A DNA stretch of 6,371 bases, taken from Acidimicrobiales bacterium (GTDB lineage: Bacteria > Actinomycetota > Acidimicrobiia > Acidimicrobiales > VFJN01). The stretch lies in the NCBI GenBank assembly GCA_016936035.1, contig JAFGPU010000066.1, positions 1 to 6,371 on the forward strand, written 5' to 3'. The notes beneath the pieces are model-generated. The model was not told where the DNA came from, searched no databases, and saw nothing but the letters and a program-made list of their open reading frames with translations. Position numbers and translations under genes: made by a program. Positions 1 to 6,289 of the stretch are shown here, in pieces (the stretch's first letter is position 1; the number at the start of each line of letters is the position of its first letter).

Positions 1-519
1 CCGCGCCGCCGGGTCGACGTCGACGCCCACGGCGGTGCCGGCGCCGAGCGCCAGCGCCGCGATGGCCAGCACCCCGCTGCCGCACCCGACGTCCAGCACC
101 CGCTCACCGCCCGTCACCAGCGAGTCGAGGGCGGCGAGCACGAGCCGCGTCGAGGGGTGGGCGCCGTGACCGAACGCCCGCCCCGGATCGATGACCACCT
201 CGACGCGCCCCTCGACCTCCGGCCCGTGATCGTGCCGCGCGACCCACGGCGGGCGCACCAGCAGCCGTGCACCCGCCACGACCGCCCGGGCGTGGGGCCG
301 CCAGGCGTCGAGCGCGGCGTCGAGGTCGACCGCCACCACCTCGGCAGGCCAGCGGGCGGCGACAGCCGCCAGCAGCGCTGCCGGGTCGATGCCGTCGCCC
401 GCGCCGGCGACCAGGGCGCCCGGTTGCTCCTCGATGGCGACCGCGCCGGCCTGCCACAGCGCGTCCGCGGCCAGCTCGGCCTCGGCTGGCGTCACCGCCA
501 CCCGGACCGCGTCGCTCAC
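1..519 (-). CDS. prmA: Ribosomal protein L11 methyltransferase (PrmA-like), 3' end cut by window
   Basis: SAM-dependent class I methyltransferase. The PrmA family methylates ribosomal protein L11 in the cytoplasm. The first 173 residues are present; the family is usually about 290-300 residues, so the C-terminal part of the catalytic domain lies outside the window. A divergent N-terminal substrate-recognition region (about 1-95) is followed by IDPGRAFGHGAHPST (110-124), which corresponds to the PrmA signature 'PGxAFGTGxHxTT'. Then come SAM motif I, VLDVGCGSG (141-149), and the acidic motif II GVDVDP (165-170). The GTG start at 519 overlaps the egtD stop by four bases (GTGA). No Shine-Dalgarno is visible, which fits translational coupling. 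Placement behind egtBD is unusual for a ribosome-modifying gene. The fold is certain, but the protein substrate is inferred from the family signature. A methyltransferase acting on another protein is the main alternative. Confidence 0.85.
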   Translation of the reverse strand, partial: MSDAVRVAVTPAEAELAADALWQAGAVAIEEQPGALVAGAGDGIDPAALLAAVAARWPAEVVAVDLDAALDAWRPHARAVVAGARLLVRPPWVARHDHGPEVEGRVEVVIDPGRAFGHGAHPSTRLVLAALDSLVTGGERVLDVGCGSGVLAIAALALGAGTAVGVDVDPAAR

Positions 520-1505
520 GCCGGCCGGGCGAGCGTCAGCAGGTAGTCGCCGGCGGGATCGGTCCAGCTTCCCGCCACCGCCATGCCCGCCTGCGCCAGT
601 TCGCGCCGCACGGCGTCACCGGTGAACTTGGCGCTGATCTCGGTGCGCATCTGCTCGCCGGCGGCGAAGTCGACGACCAGGTCGATCTCCGGGACCTTGA
701 CCGTGGTGCGCTCGGTGGCCCGCAGCCGCATCTCGACCCACTGGTTGCGGGGATCCCACACGGCCAGGTGCTCGAACCGATCGAGGTCGAAGTCGGCGCC
801 CAGCTCGCGGTTGAGGACCGCGAGCAGGTTGAGGTTGAACGCTGCGGTGACGCCGGCGGCGTCGTCGTAGGCGGCGACGAGCCGCTCGACCGGCTTGACC
901 AGGTCGGTGGCCAGCAGGAACCGGTCACCGGGGTCGAGCATGTCGCCGACCTCGGCAAGGAAGCGCGCCCGCTGGCCGGGGACGAAGTTGCCGATGGTGC
1001 TGCCGAGGAACGCGACGAGGCGCGGGCCGTCGACCTCGGGGACCGCGTCGAGGTGCTCGTGGAAGTCACCCACCACGGCGTGGACGCCGATGCCCATGTC
1101 GTCGGCCACCGACCGCGCCGCAGCACGCAGGGTGGCCTCGGCGACGTCGAAGGGCACGTAGCCCACGAGCCCGGCCCCGGCGGTCGCCATGGCGTCGAGG
1201 AGCAGCCGGGTCTTCTCGGAGTTGCCGGACCCGAGCTCGACCAGCACCGTCGCCCCGGCGGCCTCGGCGATCTCGCCCGCCGAGGCCCGCAGCAGCGCCT
1301 GCTCGGTGCGGAACGGGTAGTACTCGGGCGCGCGGGTGATGCCCTCGTAGAGCTCGCAGCCGCGGTCGTCGTAGAACCACACCGGTGGCATGGCCTTGGG
1401 AGTGGCGGACAGGCCGGCGCGGGCGTCGCGCCGCAGGGCGGCGTTCAGGTCGTCGGGGACGAGGCGGACGTCGACCGTCACCTGCCCGGGTGCGAGCCCG
1501 GTCAC
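516..1505 (-). CDS. egtD: L-histidine N-alpha-methyltransferase (ergothioneine biosynthesis)
   Basis: Transfers three methyl groups from SAM to the alpha-amino group of histidine, giving hercynine, the first committed step of ergothioneine synthesis. The product is 329 residues (mycobacterial EgtD is about 321), and similarity to that enzyme runs along its whole length. Visible landmarks are the PKAMPPVWFYDDRG segment (36-49), EYYPFRTE (61-68), the SAM loop LVELGSGNSEKTR (88-100), GDF (146-148), GSTIGN (168-173) and YDDAAGVTAAFN (213-224). M259 in VEMRLRA and E289 in EISAKF match Met252 and Glu282 of the M. smegmatis enzyme, the pair that fixes histidine specificity, so this should be a true histidine enzyme. 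The GTG at 1505 overlaps the egtB stop by four bases and is preferred. A second GTG at 1481 would remove eight non-conserved residues and cannot be excluded. Neither has a strong ribosome-binding site, so translation probably depends on coupling to egtB. Confidence 0.97.
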   Translation of the reverse strand: MTGLAPGQVTVDVRLVPDDLNAALRRDARAGLSATPKAMPPVWFYDDRGCELYEGITRAPEYYPFRTEQALLRASAGEIAEAAGATVLVELGSGNSEKTRLLLDAMATAGAGLVGYVPFDVAEATLRAAARSVADDMGIGVHAVVGDFHEHLDAVPEVDGPRLVAFLGSTIGNFVPGQRARFLAEVGDMLDPGDRFLLATDLVKPVERLVAAYDDAAGVTAAFNLNLLAVLNRELGADFDLDRFEHLAVWDPRNQWVEMRLRATERTTVKVPEIDLVVDFAAGEQMRTEISAKFTGDAVRRELAQAGMAVAGSWTDPAGDYLLTLARPA

Positions 1506-2758
1506 TTGTCGACCGCCAGCCGGAGGCCGGTGAACGGCCAGCGGGAGCCGGGGTAGTAGAAGTTCCGGTAGGTGAGGCGGGTGTGCCGGGGAGGCGTGAT
1601 GCAGGCCCCACCCCGCAGCACCTGCTGGTTGACCATGAACTTGCCGTTGTACTCGCCGACGGCCCCGGCCGCGGGCTGGTAGCCGGGATACGGCGCATAG
1701 GGGCTGGCGGTCCACTGCCACACCTCGGTGCACCACTGCTCTCCCCCGGCCCGGGGGTGCAGGGACCACGTACCGCCGTCGGGCGCTGCGGGCGCACGGT
1801 CGGCGGCCACGGCCTCCCACTCGGCCTCGGACGGGAGGCGACACCCGGCCCAGCGCGCGAACGCATCGGCCTCGTACCAGCTCACGTGCACCACCGGCTC
1901 GTCCGGATCGACCGGACGCGCCCCGGCGAGCGTCTGGACCGTCCAGCCGAACGAGTCGCGGATCCAGTACTCGGGCGCCTGCCACTCGCGGGACTGCACG
2001 GCGCCCCACCCGTCCGACATCCACAGGGCGGGGTCGCGGTAGCCACCGTCGTCGATGAACTCGAGCCACTCGCCGTTGGTGACGAGACCGGCGCGCAGGG
2101 CGAAGGGCTGCAGCAGCGTCTCGTGGCGCGGCCCCTCGTTGTCGAAGGCGAACCCGTCGCCGTCGTGGCCGACCGCCACGACGCCGCCGGGGTGGGCGAT
2201 CCAGTCGTCGCCCGAGGGCGACGGTTCCGCCCGCGCCGGCGGCCCGTCGGCCTCGGCGTAGGACGGGCGCAGCGGGTTGCTGGCGAGCACGTGCTTGATG
2301 TCCATGAGCAGCAGCTCCTGATGCTGCTGCTCGTGGTGGAGGCCGAGCTCGACGAGGGCGGCGACCTCGGGGGTGACGCCCGTGTCGAGCAGCGCGCCCA
2401 TGGCGTCGTCGACGGCGCGCCGGTACTCGGCGATCTCGGCGATGCCCGGGCGGGTGAGGAACCCCCGCTGGGGACGGGCGTGCCGGGGGCCCACACCCTC
2501 GTAGTACGAGTTGAACAGGAAGCCGTAGGCGGGATCGACCTCGTCGTAGCCCGGCACGTGGGGCCCGAGCACGAACGTCTCGAAGAACCAGGTGGTGTGC
2601 GCCCGGTGCCACTTGGTGGGGCTGACGTCGGGCATCGTCTGCACCGTCTGGTCCTCGGCCGACAGCGGCGCCGCCAGCTCCTCGGTGAACCGGCGCACCT
2701 GCCGGTAGCGGGCACCCAGGTCGGCGGGCGCCCCCACGCTGCGAGTGGCAGTCGACAT
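1502..2758 (-). CDS. egtB: Iron-dependent sulfoxide synthase EgtB, likely cysteine-using subtype
   Basis: Non-heme Fe(II)/O2 enzyme that forms the C-S bond between hercynine and a cysteine donor and oxidises it to the sulfoxide, the central step of ergothioneine synthesis. The product is 418 residues. The DinB-like helical domain (about 17-155) supplies the iron ligands: H51 in KWHRAH, and H142 and H146 in HHEQQHQE. These match His51, His134 and His138 of M. thermoresistibile EgtB. The C-terminal formylglycine-generating-enzyme-like domain spans about 185-416 and ends RGGACITPP...YRNFYYP...FTGLRLA. Where mycobacterial EgtB has the NWDxPIR motif (Asp416/Arg420, binding gamma-glutamylcysteine), this protein has NFYYPGS. 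It also carries the NSYYEGVG tyrosine pair (Y85, Y86) resembling the cysteine-using Chloracidobacterium enzyme. The ATG at 2758 is chosen because AGAGGGG lies seven bases upstream; an ATG at 2764 and a GTG at 2779 sit too close to it or ahead of it. Function is certain; the donor preference is inferred. Confidence 0.97.
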   Translation of the reverse strand: MSTATRSVGAPADLGARYRQVRRFTEELAAPLSAEDQTVQTMPDVSPTKWHRAHTTWFFETFVLGPHVPGYDEVDPAYGFLFNSYYEGVGPRHARPQRGFLTRPGIAEIAEYRRAVDDAMGALLDTGVTPEVAALVELGLHHEQQHQELLLMDIKHVLASNPLRPSYAEADGPPARAEPSPSGDDWIAHPGGVVAVGHDGDGFAFDNEGPRHETLLQPFALRAGLVTNGEWLEFIDDGGYRDPALWMSDGWGAVQSREWQAPEYWIRDSFGWTVQTLAGARPVDPDEPVVHVSWYEADAFARWAGCRLPSEAEWEAVAADRAPAAPDGGTWSLHPRAGGEQWCTEVWQWTASPYAPYPGYQPAAGAVGEYNGKFMVNQQVLRGGACITPPRHTRLTYRNFYYPGSRWPFTGLRLAVDK

Positions 2759-2765
2759 GGTCATT

Positions 2766-2772
2766 CCCCTCT
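2766..2772 (-). promoter_or_regulatory. Ribosome-binding site of egtB
   Basis: The minus strand reads AGAGGGG here, seven bases ahead of the ATG at 2758 and only one base ahead of the ATG at 2764. The spacing decides the start in favour of 2758. It is the only strong ribosome-binding site in the egtB-egtD-prmA unit, so loading of ribosomes for all three genes may begin here. Confidence 0.75.
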
Positions 2773-2779
2773 CGAGCAC

Positions 2780-2792
2780 CCCACGGAGTGGG
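2780..2792 (-). promoter_or_regulatory. Small hairpin in the egtB leader
   Basis: The minus strand reads CCCAC-TCC-GTGGG, a perfect 5-bp stem with a 3-base loop. It ends seven bases ahead of the egtB Shine-Dalgarno. It could affect ribosome access or be chance in GC-rich DNA. I see no riboswitch-like conserved core around it. Confidence 0.3.
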
Positions 2793-2819
2793 CCGACCCC
2801 GGCTGGTGGTCGCCGAAGA

Positions 2820-2825
2820 ACGCTA
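2820..2825 (-). promoter_or_regulatory. Possible -10 box for egtB
   Basis: TAGCGT on the minus strand fits the relaxed actinobacterial -10 pattern TAnnnT and lies about 60 bases ahead of the egtB start. No convincing -35 box sits at the right distance, so this is only a candidate. A separate promoter in the 2759-2929 gap is expected because a likely terminator follows rph. Confidence 0.25.
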
Positions 2826-2886
2826 CCGGGGGCGCCGGCGAACCCCTACGCGCGGCGCCGATCTCGGACCGCCGCCTCGCGACGAC

Positions 2887-2921
2887 GGCCGGCTCAGCCC
2901 GCGGCGCGCGTCGGGCCGGCC
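2887..2921 (-). terminator. rph: Candidate GC-rich terminator after rph
   Basis: Beginning eight bases past the rph stop, the minus strand has a 7-bp inverted repeat, GGCCGGC (2921-2915) pairing with GCCGGCC (2893-2887). An extra inner CCCG/CGGG pairing is possible as an alternative. There is no T-run after the stem, as is common for actinobacterial terminators, so prediction from sequence is weak. Its position between two unrelated transcription units supports the reading. Confidence 0.42.
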
Positions 2922-2929
2922 TCGTTCCG

Positions 2930-5557
2930 TCACGACGGAGGGATGACCTCGACGTATCCGTCGGTCCCGTTCACGCGGATCCGCTGCCCGTCCTGGATCA
3001 GCTGCGTGGCGCCCTCGACCCCGACGACGGCCGGCAGCCCGTACTCCCGCGCGACGACGGCGCCATGGGTCATCAGGCCCCCGACCTCGGTCACCAGGCC
3101 CGTGGCCGCGACGAACAGCGGCGACCAGCTCGGGTCGGTGTGCGCCGTGACCAGGATGTCGCCCGGTGCGAGATCGGCCTGCGCCATGTCGACGATCACG
3201 CGGGCTCGCCCCTCGACGGTCCCGGCAGACACGGGCAGGCCGACCAGGGCACCGGACGGCAGGTCGTCGCGCCGGTAGGTTCCGGCGATCGCCTCGCCGT
3301 CCGAGGTGAGCACCCGCGGCGGCGTGAGCGCCTCGAACGATCGGAACTCGTCCTTGCGTCGGCGGATGAGACCGTCGTCGACCTGCCTCGTGCGCACGGC
3401 CTCCTGAAGCTCCGGGAACGTCAGGAAGAAGATGTCGTCCCTCTCGCGCAGGACGTCGGCCTGCACCAGGCGGTCGGCCTCGTCCAGCAGGGCCTGCTTG
3501 TAGATGAAGTAGCGGCTGACCATGCCGTACTTCGGATACTCCCGGTAGCCGATGAACGTCCGCACGCGATCGATCATCCGTCGCGTCTCCTCGGCCTTCC
3601 GCTCCCCGTCCGGCAGGGCCCGCAGGCGTTCCAGCAGTTCCTGCTCCTTCTCGCGCGCCTGCTGCCGTCCCTGCTCGAAGCGACGCTCGGCCTCGCCCGG
3701 CCCGAAGTTCCTGACGTTGGCGAGGATCGCGGGCACGAGCGCGGCGGGGCGTTCGCTCCACCGCGGCCTGGTGATGTCGATCTCGCCGACGCAACGCATG
3801 CCGTAGGTGTCGAGGTAGGCGCAGATGGCGTCGCGCGCCTCCCGTCCGCCGGCGAGCTTCGCCAGTTCGTCGAGGAAGCCCCCGTCCTCGTCCTCGTCGA
3901 CGTCCTCCAGCAGGGCCACGACCTCCGGATGGGGGCGGATCGCGTCGGCGACGTCGAGCAGCGACAACCCCATCTCCGACGTGACGTTGTGGGGGACCGA
4001 CTGCGTGAGCGTGTCGGCGGCGTTCCTCTCGCCCAGCCACTCCTCCAGGTGCTCGTTGAGCCACCAGGTCGCGTCCATCGCCGTCATGATCACCTGGATG
4101 CTCTGCGGATCGAACAGGACCCGTCTCAGCTCCTGGATGTCCGCCAGGATGACGTCGAGCAACGCCGTCCCGGACCGGGCCGGGATGGCGCGCGCCAACG
4201 CGGCGATCGACGCCTGGGTGCGCTCGATCAGCTCGGTGACGATCGCGGGATCGGCCTCGATCGCGGCGTGCCCACCGCCAGGGACCGGCGCGCCGCCGGG
4301 GGCGGGCCCACCGGGGCCCTCCTCCGGCGGCGGCGAGATGACGTCGCCCCGGTCGAGAACGGTCTGGAGCGCGTCCCGGAGCAGCGGGTCGGACCGCCCG
4401 AACACCTCCAGGAGGCCCGCTCGGCTCGCCGGCGACGCCAGCCCCTCGGTCACGTCGACGAACAACCGGCCGCCGGCCTCGCACATGGGGCGCGGGGTCG
4501 TGAGCTGCCAGAACGACAGGCCCAGGGGCTTCATCGCGTCGGTCATCATCTGCCCGTGACCGACCGACACGTACACGTGGCCGGCTCGGTCACCGGCCTC
4601 CGGCACGGGGAACAGCGTGGTGATCGGCCGGCTCTGCACGATGTGGAAGGCGTCGTCGGCCAGGCACCACTCGATGTCCTGGGGGCGACCGAGGTGGGCC
4701 TCGATCTGCCGGCCGAGCGCTACGAGCTCTAAGACCTGCGCGTCCGACAGCGCCGGCTGGTCCTGCCGGGCCGGCTCGACCGCCTGCTCCTGCGTCCCGC
4801 CCGCCGGCGAGGCGTGGACGGCACGCTGCTTGGTGGCGACCGACCTGGCGACGACGTCGCCGTCGCGCACCTTGTAGATGTCGGCGTTCACCCGGCCGGA
4901 GACGAGGGCCTCGCCGAGGCCGAAGGCGGCCTCGACGGAGGCGACCTTCCGGTTGGACGTGACGGGATCGGCCGTGAACAGCACACCGGCCGCCTGCGGG
5001 AAGACCATCCGCTGCACGACCACCGCCATGTGGACCGTCCGGTGGTCGACGCCGTTCCGCAGTCGGTACGTCACGGCCCGCTCGCTGAACAGCGAGGCCC
5101 AGCAGCGGCCGACGTGCTCGAGGACGGCCGCCGGCCCCACGACGTTCAGGAACGTGTCCTGCTGCCCCGCGAACGAGGCCGACGGCAGGTCCTCGGCCGT
5201 CGCGCTCGACCGGACGGCGTAGGCGGCCCGCTCACCGTGCCGGGCGAGCTCGCGCGTGATCGCCGTCGCCAGCTCGTCCGGGATCGTGATCCGTTCGAGG
5301 GTTCGTCGGATCGCGGCGCTGAGGGTGCGGATCGTCTCCTGATCGTCCGGCGTCAGCCGAGACAGTTGATCGAGCGGATCGTCGATCGACGGCGCGCCCT
5401 CGACGATCCGCCGGAAGGCGCCGGTCGTCACGCAGAATCCGGGCGGCACGCGCACGCCGTCGATCCGCGCGAGCTCGCCGAGGTGCGCGCCCTTGCCGCC
5501 CACGACGGCCACCTGCGTCTGGTCGATGTCCCGGAGGTCGATCAGGTCGTCGCCCAT
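2930..5557 (-). CDS. rph: Rifamycin-inactivating phosphotransferase
   Basis: Inactivates rifamycins by dikinase chemistry: ATP phosphorylates a swivelling histidine domain, which passes the phosphate to the drug and releases AMP and phosphate. The product is 875 residues, close to the family's roughly 865. The ATP-grasp domain covers about 1-315, with VGGKGAHLGEL (19-29), YAVRSSATAEDLPS (113-126), GVLFTADPVT (191-200) and the closing IEWCLADDAFHIVQSRPIT (295-313). The helical drug-binding domain (about 325-760) contains GYREYPKYGMVSRYF (670-684). The C-terminal phospho-histidine domain has EVGGLMTHGAVVAREYG (824-840). R672, K676 and H831 match Arg666, Lys670 and His825 of Listeria RPH, a constant offset of six. 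The histidine domain is last and no PEP/pyruvate-binding barrel follows, which argues against phosphoenolpyruvate synthase. A Pro/Gly-rich linker lies at 408-430. The ATG at 5557 begins immediately before the conserved region; a GAAGGGGG stretch lies 11 bases upstream, a slightly long spacing. It follows padR by 83 bases with no visible promoter between. Resistance in the host is inferred. Confidence 0.92.
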   Translation of the reverse strand: MGDDLIDLRDIDQTQVAVVGGKGAHLGELARIDGVRVPPGFCVTTGAFRRIVEGAPSIDDPLDQLSRLTPDDQETIRTLSAAIRRTLERITIPDELATAITRELARHGERAAYAVRSSATAEDLPSASFAGQQDTFLNVVGPAAVLEHVGRCWASLFSERAVTYRLRNGVDHRTVHMAVVVQRMVFPQAAGVLFTADPVTSNRKVASVEAAFGLGEALVSGRVNADIYKVRDGDVVARSVATKQRAVHASPAGGTQEQAVEPARQDQPALSDAQVLELVALGRQIEAHLGRPQDIEWCLADDAFHIVQSRPITTLFPVPEAGDRAGHVYVSVGHGQMMTDAMKPLGLSFWQLTTPRPMCEAGGRLFVDVTEGLASPASRAGLLEVFGRSDPLLRDALQTVLDRGDVISPPPEEGPGGPAPGGAPVPGGGHAAIEADPAIVTELIERTQASIAALARAIPARSGTALLDVILADIQELRRVLFDPQSIQVIMTAMDATWWLNEHLEEWLGERNAADTLTQSVPHNVTSEMGLSLLDVADAIRPHPEVVALLEDVDEDEDGGFLDELAKLAGGREARDAICAYLDTYGMRCVGEIDITRPRWSERPAALVPAILANVRNFGPGEAERRFEQGRQQAREKEQELLERLRALPDGERKAEETRRMIDRVRTFIGYREYPKYGMVSRYFIYKQALLDEADRLVQADVLRERDDIFFLTFPELQEAVRTRQVDDGLIRRRKDEFRSFEALTPPRVLTSDGEAIAGTYRRDDLPSGALVGLPVSAGTVEGRARVIVDMAQADLAPGDILVTAHTDPSWSPLFVAATGLVTEVGGLMTHGAVVAREYGLPAVVGVEGATQLIQDGQRIRVNGTDGYVEVIPPS

Positions 5558-5606
5558 CCGTCCACGTTCCCCCTTCGCCCCGTCGGGCGTCTCTCGGTTC
5601 CCGGTT

Positions 5607-5623
5607 GCGCCGCAGTGCGGCGC
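5607..5623. repeat. 17-bp dyad between padR and rph
   Basis: GCGCCGCA-G-TGCGGCGC is a perfect inverted repeat with 8-base arms around one central base. GGT at 5603-5605 and ACC at 5626-5628 can extend it with a small asymmetric bulge. In RNA it would fold as about six base pairs with a five-base loop. It sits in the 83-base padR-rph gap, where it could tune read-through into rph, stabilise an mRNA end or bind a protein. It does not resemble the AT-rich palindrome in front of padR. Function is unknown. Confidence 0.45.
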
Positions 5624-5640
5624 CGACCGTTCGGCATCGA

Positions 5641-6159
5641 TCAGGTGCCGGCCTCGTCCTCGTGGTCATCCCGCCTCGGGCCGTCGGCGAGGAGGGCGTA
5701 CAGCTGGCGCTTGACGTCCTCGAGCAGAGCCGCGGCCCTGTCGACCTGGTCGTCTGAGCCGAAGCGACGCAGCTGCCGGGCCTGGCCGGCGATCTCGGCG
5801 GGCAAGGCGCGCAAGGCCCCGTGTGCGTCTCCGGGCTCGCGCCAGTGGTCCGGCGTCGGGTCGGCGCCGTCGACGTCGAGAGCCTCACGCACGGTGCGGC
5901 CCCGAGCGGTGAGCGAGAACACCTTCTTCTCGTCGCGCTCCTCGGCCGTGACGAGCCCGTCTTCCTCCATGCGGCCGAGGGCCGGGTAGACCGAGCCCGG
6001 GCTCGGCCGCCACCGTCCCGAACTGCGGGCCTCCAGCTCGGTGATCAGCTCGTAGCCGTGCATGGGTCGCTCGGCGAGGACGACGAGCAGGGCGTCTCGT
6101 ATGGCCCCACGCCGGGCGCGCTGGGACCCGCGCGTGCGGGGACCGCCTCGCTGACCCAC
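5641..6159 (-). CDS. PadR-family transcriptional regulator
   Basis: Winged-helix DNA-binding repressor of the PadR family, 172 residues. A basic N-terminal tail (1-17, rich in Arg) precedes the winged helix at about 18-90. Family landmarks are ERPMHGYELITELE (30-43), the recognition-helix segment RWRPSPGSVYPALGRMEEDGLV (49-70, read in two parts: RWRPSPGSVYPAL and GRMEEDGLV) and the wing ending in the FSLTARG turn (81-87). The C-terminal helical part (about 112-158) is the expected dimerisation region. The GTG start at 6159 has GAGGTGG seven bases upstream. PadR proteins usually repress their own promoter and an adjacent transport or resistance gene, and are released by small, often aromatic, ligands. 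Here the adjacent gene is rph, and an excellent palindrome lies in the promoter. The ligand cannot be read from sequence; a rifamycin or related molecule is a reasonable hypothesis only. Confidence 0.95.
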   Translation of the reverse strand: MGQRGGPRTRGSQRARRGAIRDALLVVLAERPMHGYELITELEARSSGRWRPSPGSVYPALGRMEEDGLVTAEERDEKKVFSLTARGRTVREALDVDGADPTPDHWREPGDAHGALRALPAEIAGQARQLRRFGSDDQVDRAAALLEDVKRQLYALLADGPRRDDHEDEAGT

Positions 6160-6166
6160 GTCTCGA

Positions 6167-6173
6167 CCACCTC
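6167..6173 (-). promoter_or_regulatory. Ribosome-binding site of padR
   Basis: The minus strand reads GAGGTGG, seven bases ahead of the GTG at 6159. It supports that GTG as the start; there is no ATG in the frame near the conserved N-terminus. Confidence 0.7.
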
Positions 6174-6261
6174 GCTCCCTCGTGCCGCCGCCGGCGGGCC
6201 GGCCCTGCTCCGCCGCGTGGGCGCGCCGTCAGCGCACGCGACGCGACAAATCGTTACGAAG

Positions 6262-6289
6262 AAGATAGCGATATATCGCTAGATGTCAA
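6262..6289 (-). promoter_or_regulatory. Promoter of the padR-rph operon
   Basis: On the minus strand a perfect -35 box TTGACA (6289-6284) is followed after 16 bases by TATCTT (6267-6262), a 4-of-6 match to TATAAT. It lies in the only AT-rich stretch of the window. Transcription would begin near 6255, giving a leader of roughly 95 bases before the padR GTG. I see no gene or structured RNA in that leader (6160-6255). Confidence 0.7.
6266..6281. promoter_or_regulatory. Probable PadR operator, 16-bp perfect palindrome
   Basis: TAGCGATATATCGCTA is its own reverse complement over all 16 bases. It fills the spacer between the -35 and -10 boxes and covers the edge of the -10 box, so a bound dimer would block RNA polymerase. 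AT-rich palindromes with a central ATAT are typical in front of padR-type genes. A smaller 9-bp dyad TCGT-T-ACGA (6251-6259) near the expected transcription start might be a second, weaker site. Confidence 0.72.

Noticed and set aside
1506..2612. The egtD frame stays open upstream to about 2612, suggesting a 698-residue fusion
   Set aside because: The extra part is the second frame of egtB and reads as low-complexity Arg/Ala/Gly sequence. The conserved EgtD sequence begins just after the GTG at 1505.
2759..2779. Longer egtB starting at the GTG at 2779 or the ATG at 2764
   Set aside because: The ribosome-binding site at 2766-2772 lies inside or immediately next to those starts. It is correctly spaced only for the ATG at 2758, and the extra residues show no similarity to the family.
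1385..4732. A plus-strand open frame of 1115 codons opposite egtD, egtB and rph
   Set aside because: It runs antisense across three well-conserved genes, has no domain or ribosome-binding site, and its Arg/Gly/Val-rich composition is what a shadow frame gives in very GC-rich DNA.
2930..5557. Reading the large dikinase-like gene as phosphoenolpyruvate synthase
   Set aside because: PEP synthase has its phospho-histidine domain in the middle, followed by a PEP/pyruvate-binding barrel. Here the histidine domain is at the C-terminus, the middle domain is helical, and the Rph residues R672, K676 and H831 are all present.
5558..5640. A rifamycin-associated element or separate promoter directly ahead of rph
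   Set aside because: I looked on both strands for a long GGGGCTT-type inverted repeat and for -35/-10 pairs and saw none. The only dyad is the GC-rich one at 5607-5623.
5821..6282. Plus-strand open frame of 153 codons opposite padR
   Set aside because: It is antisense to padR, crosses the promoter and palindrome, and has no recognisable domain.
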